This document shows, in pieces, positions 26,234 through 34,916 of a stretch of 64,000 bases of DNA. The position numbers and the translations under genes are program-made. The notes beneath the pieces are model-generated. The model saw only the letters and a program-made list of their open reading frames with translations. It was not told the origin of the DNA and did no database searches. Position 1 is the stretch's first letter, and every line of letters begins with the position of its first letter. Source of the stretch: Chloroflexota bacterium (GTDB lineage: Bacteria > Chloroflexota > Dormibacteria > Dormibacterales > Dormibacteraceae); assembly GCA_005882115.1 (NCBI GenBank), contig VBEG01000022.1:28613-92612 (forward strand), written 5' to 3'.

Positions 26234-27202
26234 CTAGCCGCGCAGGACCGTGCCCATTTCTTCGGGCTTGATGAAACCCTTCTCGACGAGCTTTTCCTTG
26301 ATCTCGTCCAGCGACTTTCGCCCGAAGTTGCGCAGCGCGAGGAGTTCCTCCTCTCGCTTCTGGAGCAGCTGGCCGACGGTCTGGATCTCATTCGCCTTCA
26401 GGCAGTTGAACGCGCGCACGGAGAGGTCTAGCTCCTCGATCGGCGTGTCCATCAGCCGGTTCTGACCGGTCTTCTCGCCGCGCAGGTCCTGCTCGTGCCT
26501 CTCGATGTTGTCGCGGAACTTGACGAAGAGGTTGAGGTGTTGGGTGAACAGCTCGGCCGAGTGGCTCACCGCCTCCTCGGGTGACATCGTCCCGTCGGTC
26601 CAGACCTCGATGATCAGCCGGTCGTAATCCGTTGACTGGCCGACACGCGTCTTCTCGACGACGAAGTTCGCCTTTTCCACCGGGGAGAAGATCGAGTCGA
26701 TCGGGATGACCCCGATCGGCTGCCCCTCACGCTTGTTCCGCTCGGCCGGGACATAGCCCTTGCCGCGCTCGACGTTCAGCTCCATCCGCAGGTGGCCCTT
26801 GGCCGCAAGCGTGCAGATGTAAAGGTCAGGGTTGACGATCTCGACGTCCGAAGTGGCCTGGATGTGCGAGGCGCGTACCTCGACCGGCCCCTTGACATCG
26901 AGGAGCAGGGTGATCGGGTCCTCGGTGAAGCTCTTCAGACGGAGCTTCTTGAGGTTGAGGATCACCTCGGTCACGTCTTCCTTGACGTGCGGGATCGCCG
27001 TGAACTCATGTGCGACACCGTCGATCTGGATCGACGTCACCGCGGCGCCCCAAAGCGAAGAAAGCAGCACGCGGCGCAGCGTGTTGCCAAGGGTGGTCCC
27101 AAACCCCGGGTCCAGGGGCTCGATGTCGAACTTGCCATAGTTCGCGCTCGTCTCGAGCTTGCGGACCTGTGGGGTCACGGTCATCTGGGTGTCAATTGCC
27201 AA
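26234..27202 (-). CDS. rpoA: RNA polymerase alpha subunit
   Basis: 322 residues. The N-terminal domain (~1-235) has the dimerisation motif LGNTLRRVLLSSLWGAAVTS. The C-terminal domain (~255-315) has PIEELDLSVRAFNCLK and the helix-hairpin-helix LRNFGRKSLDEIKEKL, which binds UP elements and activators. A linker of normal length joins them. It follows rpsD in the alpha operon. Confidence 0.98.
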   Translation of the reverse strand: MAIDTQMTVTPQVRKLETSANYGKFDIEPLDPGFGTTLGNTLRRVLLSSLWGAAVTSIQIDGVAHEFTAIPHVKEDVTEVILNLKKLRLKSFTEDPITLLLDVKGPVEVRASHIQATSDVEIVNPDLYICTLAAKGHLRMELNVERGKGYVPAERNKREGQPIGVIPIDSIFSPVEKANFVVEKTRVGQSTDYDRLIIEVWTDGTMSPEEAVSHSAELFTQHLNLFVKFRDNIERHEQDLRGEKTGQNRLMDTPIEELDLSVRAFNCLKANEIQTVGQLLQKREEELLALRNFGRKSLDEIKEKLVEKGFIKPEEMGTVLRG

Positions 27203-27221
27203 CTGGGTTATCTACCTCCGA

Positions 27222-27842
27222 CTACCTTGAATAGAACTCGACGATCAGCTGTTCCTCGACCCCGGGCTCCATCTCGTGGCGCTCCGGCCGGGTGAGGATC
27301 TTGGCGGACTTTTCGTCCGTGTTGAAGGCAAGCCATGCGGGCACTGGGCGGACCTTGGAGGCCTCCAGCGCCACGTCAAACACGCCGTCCGAACCCTTCA
27401 CCTTGAGCTCGTCACCGGGCTTGAGCTGGTACGAGGGCACGTTCACCAACTTGCCGTTGACTTCGAAATGCCGATGAGTCACCAGCTGACGCGCCTGCTT
27501 ACGTGAGGTGCCCAGCCCGATGCGATAGACGACGTTGTCCAGGCGAAGCTCGAGGTGGCGGAGCAGGTTGATACCTGTCACCCCCGGCTCGTTCGAGGCC
27601 TGGTCGAAGTAATTGCGGAACTGCTTCTCGAGCAAACCATAGATGCGGCGGGCCTTCTGCTTCGCGCGCAGCTGCAGACCGTAGTCCGACGTCTTGCGTT
27701 TGCGAGCCTGGCCGTGCATCCCGGGCGCAAAAGCGCGGCGCTCGATGGCGCATTTCGGCGTGTAGCAGCGCTCGCCTTTCAAGTAGAGCTTGGCGCCCTC
27801 GCGGCGGCAGAACCGGCAGACCGGTCCGCTGTAGTTGGCCAC
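27222..27842 (-). CDS. rpsD: 30S ribosomal protein S4, zinc-binding form
   Basis: 206 residues from the GTG at 27842, which shares its G with the rpsK stop (TAGTG). Upstream start codons would run back into rpsK. Four cysteines (9, 12, 26, 31) form the zinc site of C+ S4 proteins. The S4 RNA-binding domain follows near 95-155 (LELRLDNVVYRIGLGTSRKQARQLVTH). S4 nucleates small-subunit assembly. Confidence 0.97.
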   Translation of the reverse strand: MANYSGPVCRFCRREGAKLYLKGERCYTPKCAIERRAFAPGMHGQARKRKTSDYGLQLRAKQKARRIYGLLEKQFRNYFDQASNEPGVTGINLLRHLELRLDNVVYRIGLGTSRKQARQLVTHRHFEVNGKLVNVPSYQLKPGDELKVKGSDGVFDVALEASKVRPVPAWLAFNTDEKSAKILTRPERHEMEPGVEEQLIVEFYSR

Positions 27843-28237
27843 TAGACCCTTCTCCTCTTGGGAGGGCGGCACCCGTTGTGCGGGATCGGCGTCACGTCCG
27901 TGATCGCGCTGACCTCGAGCCCGGTCGCCTGCAGAGAGCGGATCGCGGCCTCGCGCCCGGCGCCCGGCCCGCGAACGAAAACCTCGATCGAACGCATGCC
28001 GTGCTCCAGCGCCTTCTTGGCGGTCGCCTCCGCGGTGGTCTGCGCTGCAAACGGCGTCGACTTGCGGCTGCCCTTGAAGCCCTGCGCGCCGGCCGAGCCC
28101 CAGGCGATCACGTTGCCCTCTACATCGCTGATCGAGATGATCGTGTTGTTGAACGTGCTCTGGACGTGAGCCTGACCGGCCACCACGTTCTTGCGCTCGC
28201 GCCGCCGCGTGCGGACGACTTTCTTCTGCTTGGCCAC
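27842..28237 (-). CDS. rpsK: 30S ribosomal protein S11
   Basis: 131 residues. The core [22 protein letters not shown] and the C-terminal [18 protein letters not shown] are signatures of S11, which lies at the platform near the mRNA exit. The start overlaps the rpsM stop. Confidence 0.98.
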   Translation of the reverse strand: MAKQKKVVRTRRRERKNVVAGQAHVQSTFNNTIISISDVEGNVIAWGSAGAQGFKGSRKSTPFAAQTTAEATAKKALEHGMRSIEVFVRGPGAGREAAIRSLQATGLEVSAITDVTPIPHNGCRPPKRRRV

Positions 28238-28635
28238 TATTTGCCCGCCTTGACCTTCTTCTTGCCAGCCACTGCGCGCTTGGGTCCGCGCCGGCTGCGT
28301 GCGTTGGTCCGCGTGCGCTGGCCGCGCACCGGCAGACCGCGGCGATGCCGCTGGCCGCGATAGGAGCCGATCTCGGTCAGGCGCTTGATGTTCATCGCGA
28401 TCTCCCGGCGCAGGTCACCTTCGATGAGGATGTCTTTCGCGCTCGCCATCCGATCCACAATCTGGCGCAGGCGCGCGACCTCTTCCTCGCTCAGGTCCTT
28501 GGTGCGCTTGTGGGGATCGACACTGGCGTTCTTGACGATCTTCTCGGCGGTCGTGTTGCCGATGCCATGGATGTAGGTCATGGCGATGACGACGCGCTTG
28601 GACGGCGGAATGTCGACGCCGGCGATTCTTGCCAT
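28237..28635 (-). CDS. rpsM: 30S ribosomal protein S13
   Basis: 132 residues. [21 protein letters not shown] opens the protein, a helix-two-turn-helix lies in [11 protein letters not shown], and the basic tail [18 protein letters not shown] contacts P-site tRNA. It lies eight bases downstream of rpmJ. Confidence 0.98.
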   Translation of the reverse strand: MARIAGVDIPPSKRVVIAMTYIHGIGNTTAEKIVKNASVDPHKRTKDLSEEEVARLRQIVDRMASAKDILIEGDLRREIAMNIKRLTEIGSYRGQRHRRGLPVRGQRTRTNARSRRGPKRAVAGKKKVKAGK

Positions 28636-28643
28636 CTAGTCCC

Positions 28644-28760
28644 CTACCCCTGTCGCTGCTTATGTTTGGGCGTCTTGGAGCAGATCACGCGCACCACACC
28701 GTTGCGCTTGATCACCTTGCAGCTCGCGCACATCTTCTTGACGGACGGACGTACCTTCAT
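28644..28760 (-). CDS. rpmJ: 50S ribosomal protein L36
   Basis: A 38-residue protein easily missed because of its size. It starts [20 protein letters not shown] and continues [17 protein letters not shown]. Cys11, Cys14, Cys27 and His33 are the zinc ligands of the C+ form. Its ATG overlaps the infA stop (ATGA), and rpsM follows. This is the normal infA-rpmJ-rpsM order. Confidence 0.97.
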   Translation of the reverse strand: MKVRPSVKKMCASCKVIKRNGVVRVICSKTPKHKQRQG

Positions 28761-28972
28761 CTCCAAATCTCTCGAATTCGCCCTCGCGACCGGTCGCTGG
28801 TCGCGAGCTCGACACCCACCTTGTCTCCGGCAAGCAGCCGGGTGAAATGGGTGCCCGCGCGATCGGCGACGTGAGCGAGGACCTTCGCCCCGTTCTCGAG
28901 CTCAACCCGGTAGACACCGTTGGGAAGAGGCTCCACCACGACCCCCTTCACGAGTGAGGGGCGTTGGGGCAC
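28757..28972 (-). CDS. infA: Translation initiation factor IF-1
   Basis: An S1-fold factor with [21 protein letters not shown] and [19 protein letters not shown] at 28972 gives 71 residues, matching the family's ~72. A TTG at 28990 would add six residues but lies upstream of and within the likely promoter. A TACAAT box ends eight bases before the GTG and there is no Shine-Dalgarno, so infA may be made from a leaderless internal transcript as well as by read-through from map. Confidence 0.93.
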   Translation of the reverse strand: MPQRPSLVKGVVVEPLPNGVYRVELENGAKVLAHVADRAGTHFTRLLAGDKVGVELATSDRSRGRIREIWR

Positions 28973-28980
28973 GAACGGCG

Positions 28981-28986
28981 ATTGTA
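28981..28986 (-). promoter_or_regulatory. -10 box (TACAAT) for internal infA promoter
   Basis: TACAAT, preceded by TTGG on the minus strand, lies in the 32-base gap between map and the infA GTG. The spacing to the start codon fits a leaderless transcript. The -35 region (around CTGAAG) is weak. Confidence 0.5.
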
Positions 28987-29004
28987 CCAAACTCGGTCTG
29001 AGCT

Positions 29005-29760
29005 TCAGTCGAGGGCTCCCTTCGTGAGCACGATGGGACCCTTTTCTGTGATAGCGACGGTGTGCTCAAAGTAGGCCGACAGCGCGCCGTCTGCGGTGCA
29101 GATCGTCCAGCCGTCGGGCTTCATGTACACCTCGTGCGTGCCGGCGTTGACCATCGGCTCGATTGCCAGGGTCATCCCAGGCTTGAGCCGGGGCGGGGTG
29201 CCCGCCGTGCCGAAGTTCGGGACCTGGGGGTCCTCGTGCATCTGGCGGCCGATGCCGTGGCCGACGAACTGTCGGATCACCGAGAAGCCGGCCGCTTCGA
29301 CGTGCTTCTGGATGGCCGACGAGATGTCGCCCAGGAAGCCGCCCGGGCGCGCCTTGTCGATGCCGACGTACAGCGCCTGTTCGGTGACCTTGAGCAGGCG
29401 GGCGGCCTCCGGCGTGATTTTGCCCACGCCGACCGTGATGCCGACGTCCGCCCAGAAGCCCTCCAAGACGAGGCCAAGGTCCAGGCTCACCAGGTCCCCA
29501 ACCGCGATCTTCCGGTTGCCCGGGATGCCGTGCACCGCCTCATCGTTGATGGAGACGCAGATCGAGCGGGGGAACCCGTGATAGCCGAGAAAGCCGGGCG
29601 TGGCCCCGCCCTCCCGGATCAACTTGTCGGCGATGCGGTCGAGCTCGATCGTTTTGACCCCCGGCTCGCACGCCTCCTTGAGGGGTGGCAAGACAGACGC
29701 GAGCAAGCTGCCCGCGCGGGCCATCAGGTCGATCTCGTGGGCGGTCTTGAGGTTGATCAT
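29005..29760 (-). CDS. map: Methionine aminopeptidase, type I
   Basis: 251 residues of the pita-bread fold. It removes the initiator Met from new proteins. Metal ligands are seen in LDLGLVLEGFWADVGITV (two Asp), in GHGIGRQMHEDPQVPNFG (His) and in LAIEPMVNAG (Glu), with a final Glu near EHTVAITEKG. It overlaps adk by four bases (ATGA). Confidence 0.97.
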   Translation of the reverse strand: MINLKTAHEIDLMARAGSLLASVLPPLKEACEPGVKTIELDRIADKLIREGGATPGFLGYHGFPRSICVSINDEAVHGIPGNRKIAVGDLVSLDLGLVLEGFWADVGITVGVGKITPEAARLLKVTEQALYVGIDKARPGGFLGDISSAIQKHVEAAGFSVIRQFVGHGIGRQMHEDPQVPNFGTAGTPPRLKPGMTLAIEPMVNAGTHEVYMKPDGWTICTADGALSAYFEHTVAITEKGPIVLTKGALD

Positions 29761-30482
29761 GCGGTTTTCGTCTTGGCCCCATCCCCCGGCTTTTCCGGAA
29801 GTGCGCCCTGCGCGCGCCCGGCGGCCGGGGACTTCCCCATCAATGGGGAAGAGTGTTTCCCGTTCACGGCAGCCAGGACCTGGCTGCTTATCTCATCAAT
29901 TGTCCCCCGGCCGTCGATCTCGGAAACCAGGCGCTCGTGGCGGTAGTGGTCGAGCACGGGAACCGTCTTGTCGAGGTAGATCTCGATCCGCGGCCGGACG
30001 GCCTCGGGCTTGTCGTCCTCGCGCTGGACGAGCGCGCTGCCGTCGGCCGCGCACGCCGTGGTCTGGGGCGGGTAGGTCCGCTGGCACGTTGGGCAAACAA
30101 GCCTCCCTGAGAGGCGATGCAGAAGCTCCTCGACCGGGACCTTCAGGTAGATGACCCGGTCGAAGCGCTTGCCGAGCTCGTGCATCAGGTCGTCGAGCGC
30201 CTCGGCCTGGGGAACTGTTCGCGGAAAGCCGTCCATGATGAAGCCCGGGGCGCAGTCCGCCTTGCCGAGACGGTGGCGGACGATGCCGATCATGATCTCG
30301 TCCGAGACGTACTGCCCCGCCGCCAGGATGGGCTGCGCCTGCCGGCCCAGCGCGGTGCCGGCCTGTATCTCCGCGCGGAGCATGTCACCGGTCGCGATGT
30401 GCGGGATCCCGAAATGCGTGCGCAGCATGTTGGCCTGCGTCCCTTTGCCCGAGCCAGGGGCGCCGTAGAGGAGGAGGTTCAC
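29757..30482 (-). CDS. adk: Adenylate kinase with repeat-encoded C-terminal tail
   Basis: Adk interconverts ATP, ADP and AMP. The P-loop GAPGSGKGTQA is at the N-terminus and GFPRTVPQAEAL near residue 85. A zinc-type lid at ~127-150 has CPTC followed by CAAD. The enzyme normally ends near IDEISSQVLAAVNGK (~209). Here 32 further residues (SSPLMGKSPAAGRAQ...) are read from a palindromic element before the stop, which overlaps the map start. The tail has no relative in other Adk proteins that I know of. Confidence 0.95.
   Translation of the reverse strand: MNLLLYGAPGSGKGTQANMLRTHFGIPHIATGDMLRAEIQAGTALGRQAQPILAAGQYVSDEIMIGIVRHRLGKADCAPGFIMDGFPRTVPQAEALDDLMHELGKRFDRVIYLKVPVEELLHRLSGRLVCPTCQRTYPPQTTACAADGSALVQREDDKPEAVRPRIEIYLDKTVPVLDHYRHERLVSEIDGRGTIDEISSQVLAAVNGKHSSPLMGKSPAAGRAQGALPEKPGDGAKTKTA
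29817..29851. repeat. Two-hairpin palindromic element, copy G (inside adk)
   Basis: Stem 1 is CCCGGC facing GCCGGG. Stem 2 is CTTCCCCAT facing ATGGGGAAG, a paired A-T change relative to the other copies, so the stem is preserved. It lies in frame within the 3' end of adk. Confidence 0.75.
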
Positions 30483-31810
30483 TTGATGAACCCGCGGTAC
30501 TGGCGCATCACCAGCTGGGTCTGCAGCTGCTTCATCGTGTCCAGGGCGACGCCGACCACGATGAGGATCGCCGTGCCTCCGAGATACATCTGCTGCTGGT
30601 TGATACCCGAGATCTTGGAGGTCGCGATGGGCAGCACGACAGTGATGAACCCGAGGAAGAGCGCGCCGACGAACGTCACCCGGTTCATCACCGCCTGCAG
30701 GTAGTCCGCGGTCGGACGTCCCGGGCGGATTCCCGGGATGAAGCTTGAATAACGTTTAAGGTTGTCCGCCACATCGTTCACGTCAAACGTGATCGCCGTG
30801 TAGAAATACGTGAACCCGAACGTAAGCAGGAAATAGAGCCCGTTGTACGTGATCGCCATGGGCACGTTCGAGGTGCTTGGTGAGAAGTTGCCCTGGACCC
30901 ACTTCGCCGCCTGGTAGTACCACGTCGTGGTCGGCGCGGCGTTGAAGTAGTTGGCGACGATCGTCGGCAGGAACATCACCGAGATCGCGAAGATGATCGG
31001 GATCACGCCCGCGTGGTTGACGCGAAGAGGCAGGAAGCTCGCCCGCCTCCCCACCTCGCGTCCGCCGGCGACCCGCTGCGCGGACTGGATGGGGATCTTG
31101 CGCACCGCCTGTTGCACCTCGATGATCACCGCGGTCATCACCAGGGCGACGAGCCCGAAGAGGATGAAGGGGATGTAGTCGGCCAGGCCGCCGCCCGCGG
31201 ACTTGGAGCCGAACACCGCCGCGACACCCTGCGGCCCACGGCCGATGATGCCGGCGAAGATGATCAGCGAGACGCCGTTGCCGATGCCGTACTCGGTGAT
31301 GAGCTCGCCGAACCACATCAGCATCACGGTGCCTGCCGTGAGGACGAGGATGATCTGCAACCGCTGGAACCAGTCGAGCGGGCCAAGGATCGCAGGGGTC
31401 GTGTTCTGGAACAGCACCGTGAAGCCGTAGGCCTGACCGGCGCCCAGCGCGACGGTGAGGTAGCGGCTCCAACGCTGGATGCGGCGACGACCGGCCTCGC
31501 CTTCCTTCTGGATCTCCTTGATGCGCTCGGAGATCACGGTCATCAGCTGCATGATGATCGTGGCGTTGATGTAGGGGTTCATGCCCATCGCGACCACGCT
31601 GAACCGGGAAAGACCTCCTCCTGAGAAGAGGTCGAGCAGCCCAAGCAGCGCCTGATTGTTGAACAGGTTGGCGAGCGCACCCTGGCTCGCGAGCGGGATC
31701 GTCACGTTGGAGAAGAGCCGGAACACGACGAGGATCCCGCCTGTGAACAGGATCTTGTTGCGAAGCTCCGGCAGCCGGATCGCGTTGATGAGCGCCTCGA
31801 GGAGATTCAT
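30479..31810 (-). CDS. secY: Sec translocon subunit SecY
   Basis: 443 residues with ten membrane helices, the channel through which proteins cross or enter the membrane. Recognisable segments are GMNPYINATIIMQLMT near residue 75, the cytosolic loop KEIQKEGEAGRRRIQRWSRY, and the C-terminal region GIRPGRPTADYL. Its stop overlaps the adk start. SecE and SecG are not in the window. Confidence 0.98.
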   Translation of the reverse strand: MNLLEALINAIRLPELRNKILFTGGILVVFRLFSNVTIPLASQGALANLFNNQALLGLLDLFSGGGLSRFSVVAMGMNPYINATIIMQLMTVISERIKEIQKEGEAGRRRIQRWSRYLTVALGAGQAYGFTVLFQNTTPAILGPLDWFQRLQIILVLTAGTVMLMWFGELITEYGIGNGVSLIIFAGIIGRGPQGVAAVFGSKSAGGGLADYIPFILFGLVALVMTAVIIEVQQAVRKIPIQSAQRVAGGREVGRRASFLPLRVNHAGVIPIIFAISVMFLPTIVANYFNAAPTTTWYYQAAKWVQGNFSPSTSNVPMAITYNGLYFLLTFGFTYFYTAITFDVNDVADNLKRYSSFIPGIRPGRPTADYLQAVMNRVTFVGALFLGFITVVLPIATSKISGINQQQMYLGGTAILIVVGVALDTMKQLQTQLVMRQYRGFIK

Positions 31811-31813
31811 CCT

Positions 31814-32422
31814 CTAAGCCTCGTCGGGAGGGGTGGCCTCCTCGACTGCTGCCGGCGGGGCGCTTTTCTTCTCACGCTGTGGCTTCGGCGCCGCTGCCGG
31901 TGCGGCAGCCCGGGGAGCTTCGGCTGCGGGGAGTGGCTTCGGGGCTTTGGCCGCCGTGCGGCGAGGCCCGATCTTGCGCGGCTCTCCCAGGACTTTGACG
32001 CTCCCACCGGCCTTTTCGATCGCCTCCCGCGCGCTGTTGCTGAAAGCATGCGCCTCGACGTTCAGCTTGCGCTTCAGGCGCCCGGTGCCGAGCACCTTGA
32101 CGTCCAGGCCCGCGCGCACGAGACCCGCTTCGAGCAGCGCTTCACCGTCGACCTTGGTCCCATCGCTGAACCGGCTGAGCTTGGAGACGTTGACGACGGA
32201 GTAGATCTTCTTGAACGGGTTCTTGAATCCGGGCAGCTTGGGGATGCGTTGCGAGAACGGCATCTGGCCACCCTCGAAGCCCAGGCGGAAGCCTTCGCTC
32301 CGCGCGTTCTGGCCTTTCTGACCACGCCCGGAGGTCTTGCCGCGACCCGATCCGGTTCCGCGGCCTACCCGCCGCGCCGGGCGGTGCGCGCCAGGCGCCG
32401 GCTTCAGGTCATGCAGCTGCAT
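31814..32422 (-). CDS. rplO: 50S ribosomal protein L15 with Ala/Pro-rich tail
   Basis: The first ~150 residues are standard L15: LHDLKPAPGAHRPARRVGRG, then GRGQKGQNARSE and RIPKLPGF. The last ~50 residues form a low-complexity Ala/Pro/Lys tail ending in acidic residues ([17 protein letters not shown], then EEATPPDEA), which E. coli L15 lacks. It lies between rpmD and secY. Confidence 0.96.
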   Translation of the reverse strand: MQLHDLKPAPGAHRPARRVGRGTGSGRGKTSGRGQKGQNARSEGFRLGFEGGQMPFSQRIPKLPGFKNPFKKIYSVVNVSKLSRFSDGTKVDGEALLEAGLVRAGLDVKVLGTGRLKRKLNVEAHAFSNSAREAIEKAGGSVKVLGEPRKIGPRRTAAKAPKPLPAAEAPRAAAPAAAPKPQREKKSAPPAAVEEATPPDEA

Positions 32423-32425
32423 CGC

Positions 32426-32686
32426 TCAGTTGCCCCTCTGGTGCTTTTTCGTCGAGCGCGCACGCCAGATCTTGTAGCGGCTGCGCTTCGGCCGGACGAA
32501 CGGCTCGCCCTCGACGGCGACCAGGAAGTCGACCCGGCGCAGCATGCCGCGAACGGCAGGGTTGTCCGGCAGCTCCCGCGTCTGGTTCATCTTCCGAAAA
32601 CCCAACGACTCCACGGTCGCCTTGATCTCAGGCCGCGCGCCGATCGCGCTCTTCATGAGGGTGGCCTTGATCATCTTGTCAGCCAC
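32426..32686 (-). CDS. rpmD: 50S ribosomal protein L30
   Basis: 86 residues from GTG 32686, which overlaps the rpsE stop by eight bases. The L30 core [20 protein letters not shown] then [20 protein letters not shown] covers about 60 residues. A basic C-terminal extension ([20 protein letters not shown]) is longer than usual. Upstream in-frame starts would fall inside a palindromic element and are less likely. Confidence 0.93.
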   Translation of the reverse strand: MADKMIKATLMKSAIGARPEIKATVESLGFRKMNQTRELPDNPAVRGMLRRVDFLVAVEGEPFVRPKRSRYKIWRARSTKKHQRGN

Positions 32687-33305
32687 GGGTAGCCCCTCCG
32701 GCGGCCGCCGGCACGAGCTCCCCACCCTGCGGGGAGGCATTGCTCGGAGGCTCGGCGCTCTTGTAGGCGGCCGCGAGCCGCTTGCCGACCATCTGCTCGA
32801 CCTCCTTGCCCCGTAGCTCCGCCACCTGCGACGCGGTCTTCAGCTGCTGGAGCGCGGCCAGGGTGGCCCGAACTGTGTTGATCGGGTTGTTGGTGCCGTG
32901 CGACTTGGTCAGGATGTCCTTGATCCCCGCGGTCTCGATCACCGCGCGCATCGCCCCACCCGAGATGACACCCGTGCCCGGCGCGGCCGGCTTCAGCATG
33001 ATGCGCGCGGCCCCCCACTTGAGATGAACCTCGTGCGGGATCGTCGTCCCCACCATGGGGACCGTGATCATGTTCCGTTTCGCGACGTCCATCCCCTTGC
33101 GGATCGCCTCCGTTACCTCTCTGGCCTTGCCGATGCCTGCTCCGACCCGGCCGTTCATATCGCCGACGACGATCAGCGCGCTGAACGAGAACTTCCGCCC
33201 GCCCTTGACGACCTTGGCGACGCGGTTGACGCGAACGACTCGATCGGCGAGCTCTGAGCGCTCGCCGCTCGAATGCGGATACCTACCTCCACCTCTCTGG
33301 CTCAA
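32679..33305 (-). CDS. rpsE: 30S ribosomal protein S5 with repeat-encoded tail
   Basis: The core S5 (residues ~15-175) has [20 protein letters not shown] and [14 protein letters not shown], with [16 protein letters not shown] in the C-terminal lobe. S5 helps decoding accuracy and mRNA unwinding. The last ~26 residues ([19 protein letters not shown]...) are translated from a palindromic element. It starts by overlapping rplR (ATGA). Confidence 0.97.
   Translation of the reverse strand: MSQRGGGRYPHSSGERSELADRVVRVNRVAKVVKGGRKFSFSALIVVGDMNGRVGAGIGKAREVTEAIRKGMDVAKRNMITVPMVGTTIPHEVHLKWGAARIMLKPAAPGTGVISGGAMRAVIETAGIKDILTKSHGTNNPINTVRATLAALQQLKTASQVAELRGKEVEQMVGKRLAAAYKSAEPPSNASPQGGELVPAAAGGATRG
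32698..32737. repeat. Two-hairpin palindromic element, copy H (inside rpsE)
   Basis: Stem 1 is the perfect palindrome CCGGCGGCCGCCGG. Stem 2 is CTCCCC, loop ACCCTGC, then GGGGAG. It lies inside the rpsE 3' end, a few bases before the rpmD start. Confidence 0.75.
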
Positions 33306-33655
33306 AACTCCAACCCCGCTTCGCGCGCTGCATCGGCAAGCGCCTTGATTCTTCCGTGATACAGGAACCCACCGCGGTCGAACACGACGCTGCTCACCCC
33401 GGCGACCTTCGCCTTGGCCGCGATGGCCTTGCCGACCTCGGCGGCCTGCGCAACGCCGTTGCCCTTGACCTTCATCTCCACGGTCGACGCGGCCGCAAGC
33501 GTCCGGCTCGCACCGTCGTCGATGAGCTGCGCGTAGAGGTGATTGAGGCTCCGAAAAACCGCGAGCCGCGGCCTTTGCGTTGTGCCGGCGACGTGGACAC
33601 GCACCCGCTTGTGGCGCTTCGCCCGGTTCTCCTTGCGATCGTGGCGCTTGATCAT
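33302..33655 (-). CDS. rplR: 50S ribosomal protein L18
   Basis: 117 residues, with [20 protein letters not shown] and the tail [20 protein letters not shown] that packs against 5S rRNA. Both ends overlap neighbours by four bases. Confidence 0.98.
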   Translation of the reverse strand: MIKRHDRKENRAKRHKRVRVHVAGTTQRPRLAVFRSLNHLYAQLIDDGASRTLAAASTVEMKVKGNGVAQAAEVGKAIAAKAKVAGVSSVVFDRGGFLYHGRIKALADAAREAGLEF

Positions 33656-34206
33656 GCGGTGGCCTTGGCCCCCTTGCCCGCCTTGCCTGCCTTGCGGCGG
33701 ACCTTCTCGTCTCGATACCTCACGCCCTTGCCCTTGTAAGGCTCGGGCGGCCGCATTCCGCGGATATCGGCGGCGACCTGACCGACGTCTTCGATCGAGA
33801 TTCCGTTGACCGAGAACTTGGTCGGATCCTGGACCTCGATCGAGATTCCCTTCGGAGGCTGGAACCGGATCGGGTGCGAGTAGCCGAGGTTTAGCACCAG
33901 CTCCTCCCCCTGCTTGGCCACGCGGTAGCCGACGCCGACCAGCTCCAGGTTCTTGGTGAAGCCCTTCTCGACGCCTTCGACCATGTTCGCCACCAGGCTG
34001 CGCACGAGACCGTGCATAGCGCGGTGACGGACGTCCTCGGACGGCCGCTCGAACACGAGCTCGCCGTCTGACTGCTTGATCGTGATGTCCGCCGGCAGGG
34101 TGCGCTCGAGCTGGCCCTTGGGGCCTTCGACCTTGACATGGCCCGGCGCCAGGGTGACCTTCACCGACTTGGGCACCGCAATCGGCAGCTTTCCGATCCG
34201 CGACAA
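33652..34206 (-). CDS. rplF: 50S ribosomal protein L6
   Basis: 184 residues made of two repeated L6 folds. [21 protein letters not shown] starts the first; the conserved [22 protein letters not shown] and [13 protein letters not shown] lie in the second. L6 sits near the factor-binding centre. Confidence 0.98.
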   Translation of the reverse strand: MSRIGKLPIAVPKSVKVTLAPGHVKVEGPKGQLERTLPADITIKQSDGELVFERPSEDVRHRAMHGLVRSLVANMVEGVEKGFTKNLELVGVGYRVAKQGEELVLNLGYSHPIRFQPPKGISIEVQDPTKFSVNGISIEDVGQVAADIRGMRPPEPYKGKGVRYRDEKVRRKAGKAGKGAKATA

Positions 34207-34227
34207 CTCTTCTTTATCTCCTACTAC

Positions 34228-34710
34228 TTACCAGACGTAAGCCAGGACTTCGCCGCCCAGCCCCTGGCGCAACGCCTGTCTTCCGCTCATGACTCCCTCA
34301 GCCGTGCTGAGGATGGCGATTCCGAGGCCGCCGAGAACCCTCGGGATCTCGGTCTTGCGTGCGTAGACGCGCAGGCCGGGGCGGCTGATCCGCTTCACCC
34401 CGGAGATCACTCGCATCCGATCCGGGCGGGACTTGAAGATGATACGCATCGTCTGCGTCGGTCCGTCAGCCTCGACGTCGTAGCCGGCGATGTATCCCTC
34501 GTCCTTGAGGACGCGGGCGATCTCGAGCTTGAGCCTCGATGCAGGGACCTTGACCTCGGGGTGTCGAGCAGCGTTCGAGTTCCGGATTCGGGTCAGCATG
34601 TCCGCGATCGGATCGCTGACGATGCCCGTCGCGGCGGTGCGCTTGACGTTCTTGTTGACCTTGCCAGCGGGCGGCCGGCCGTCGCCTGTTCGTGCGACTG
34701 CTGTAGCCAT
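34228..34710 (-). CDS. rpsH: 30S ribosomal protein S8 with N-terminal extension
   Basis: 160 residues. The S8 core begins DPIADMLTRIRNSNAA near residue 32 and ends GEVLAYVW; TAEGVMSGRQALRQGLGGE is diagnostic. The first ~28 residues (ATAVARTGDGRPPAGKVNKN) precede the normal start. The ATG shares its A with the rpsN stop (TGATG), which supports this start over a later one. Confidence 0.95.
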   Translation of the reverse strand: MATAVARTGDGRPPAGKVNKNVKRTAATGIVSDPIADMLTRIRNSNAARHPEVKVPASRLKLEIARVLKDEGYIAGYDVEADGPTQTMRIIFKSRPDRMRVISGVKRISRPGLRVYARKTEIPRVLGGLGIAILSTAEGVMSGRQALRQGLGGEVLAYVW

Positions 34711-34904
34711 CACCAGCTCGACTTCGTCACGCCTGGGATGCGTCCCTCGGCGGCAAATTCGCGGAAGCAGATGCGGCACATGCCGAACTTGCGCAGGTAA
34801 GCGCGCGACCGCCCACACAGGCGGCAGCGATTATGGAAACGCACCTTGAACTTCGGTGTCACAAGGTCTCGCTTCCAGCGCTCGATGGATGATTTCTTCG
34901 CCAA
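34710..34904 (-). CDS. rpsN: 30S ribosomal protein S14, zinc-binding form
   Basis: 64 residues with [20 protein letters not shown] and the zinc ligands Cys27, Cys30, Cys43 and Cys46. It ends [15 protein letters not shown], as in type Z S14 of Gram-positive and thermophilic bacteria. Confidence 0.98.
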   Translation of the reverse strand: MAKKSSIERWKRDLVTPKFKVRFHNRCRLCGRSRAYLRKFGMCRICFREFAAEGRIPGVTKSSW

Positions 34905-34916
34905 AACTCTCTCCCC

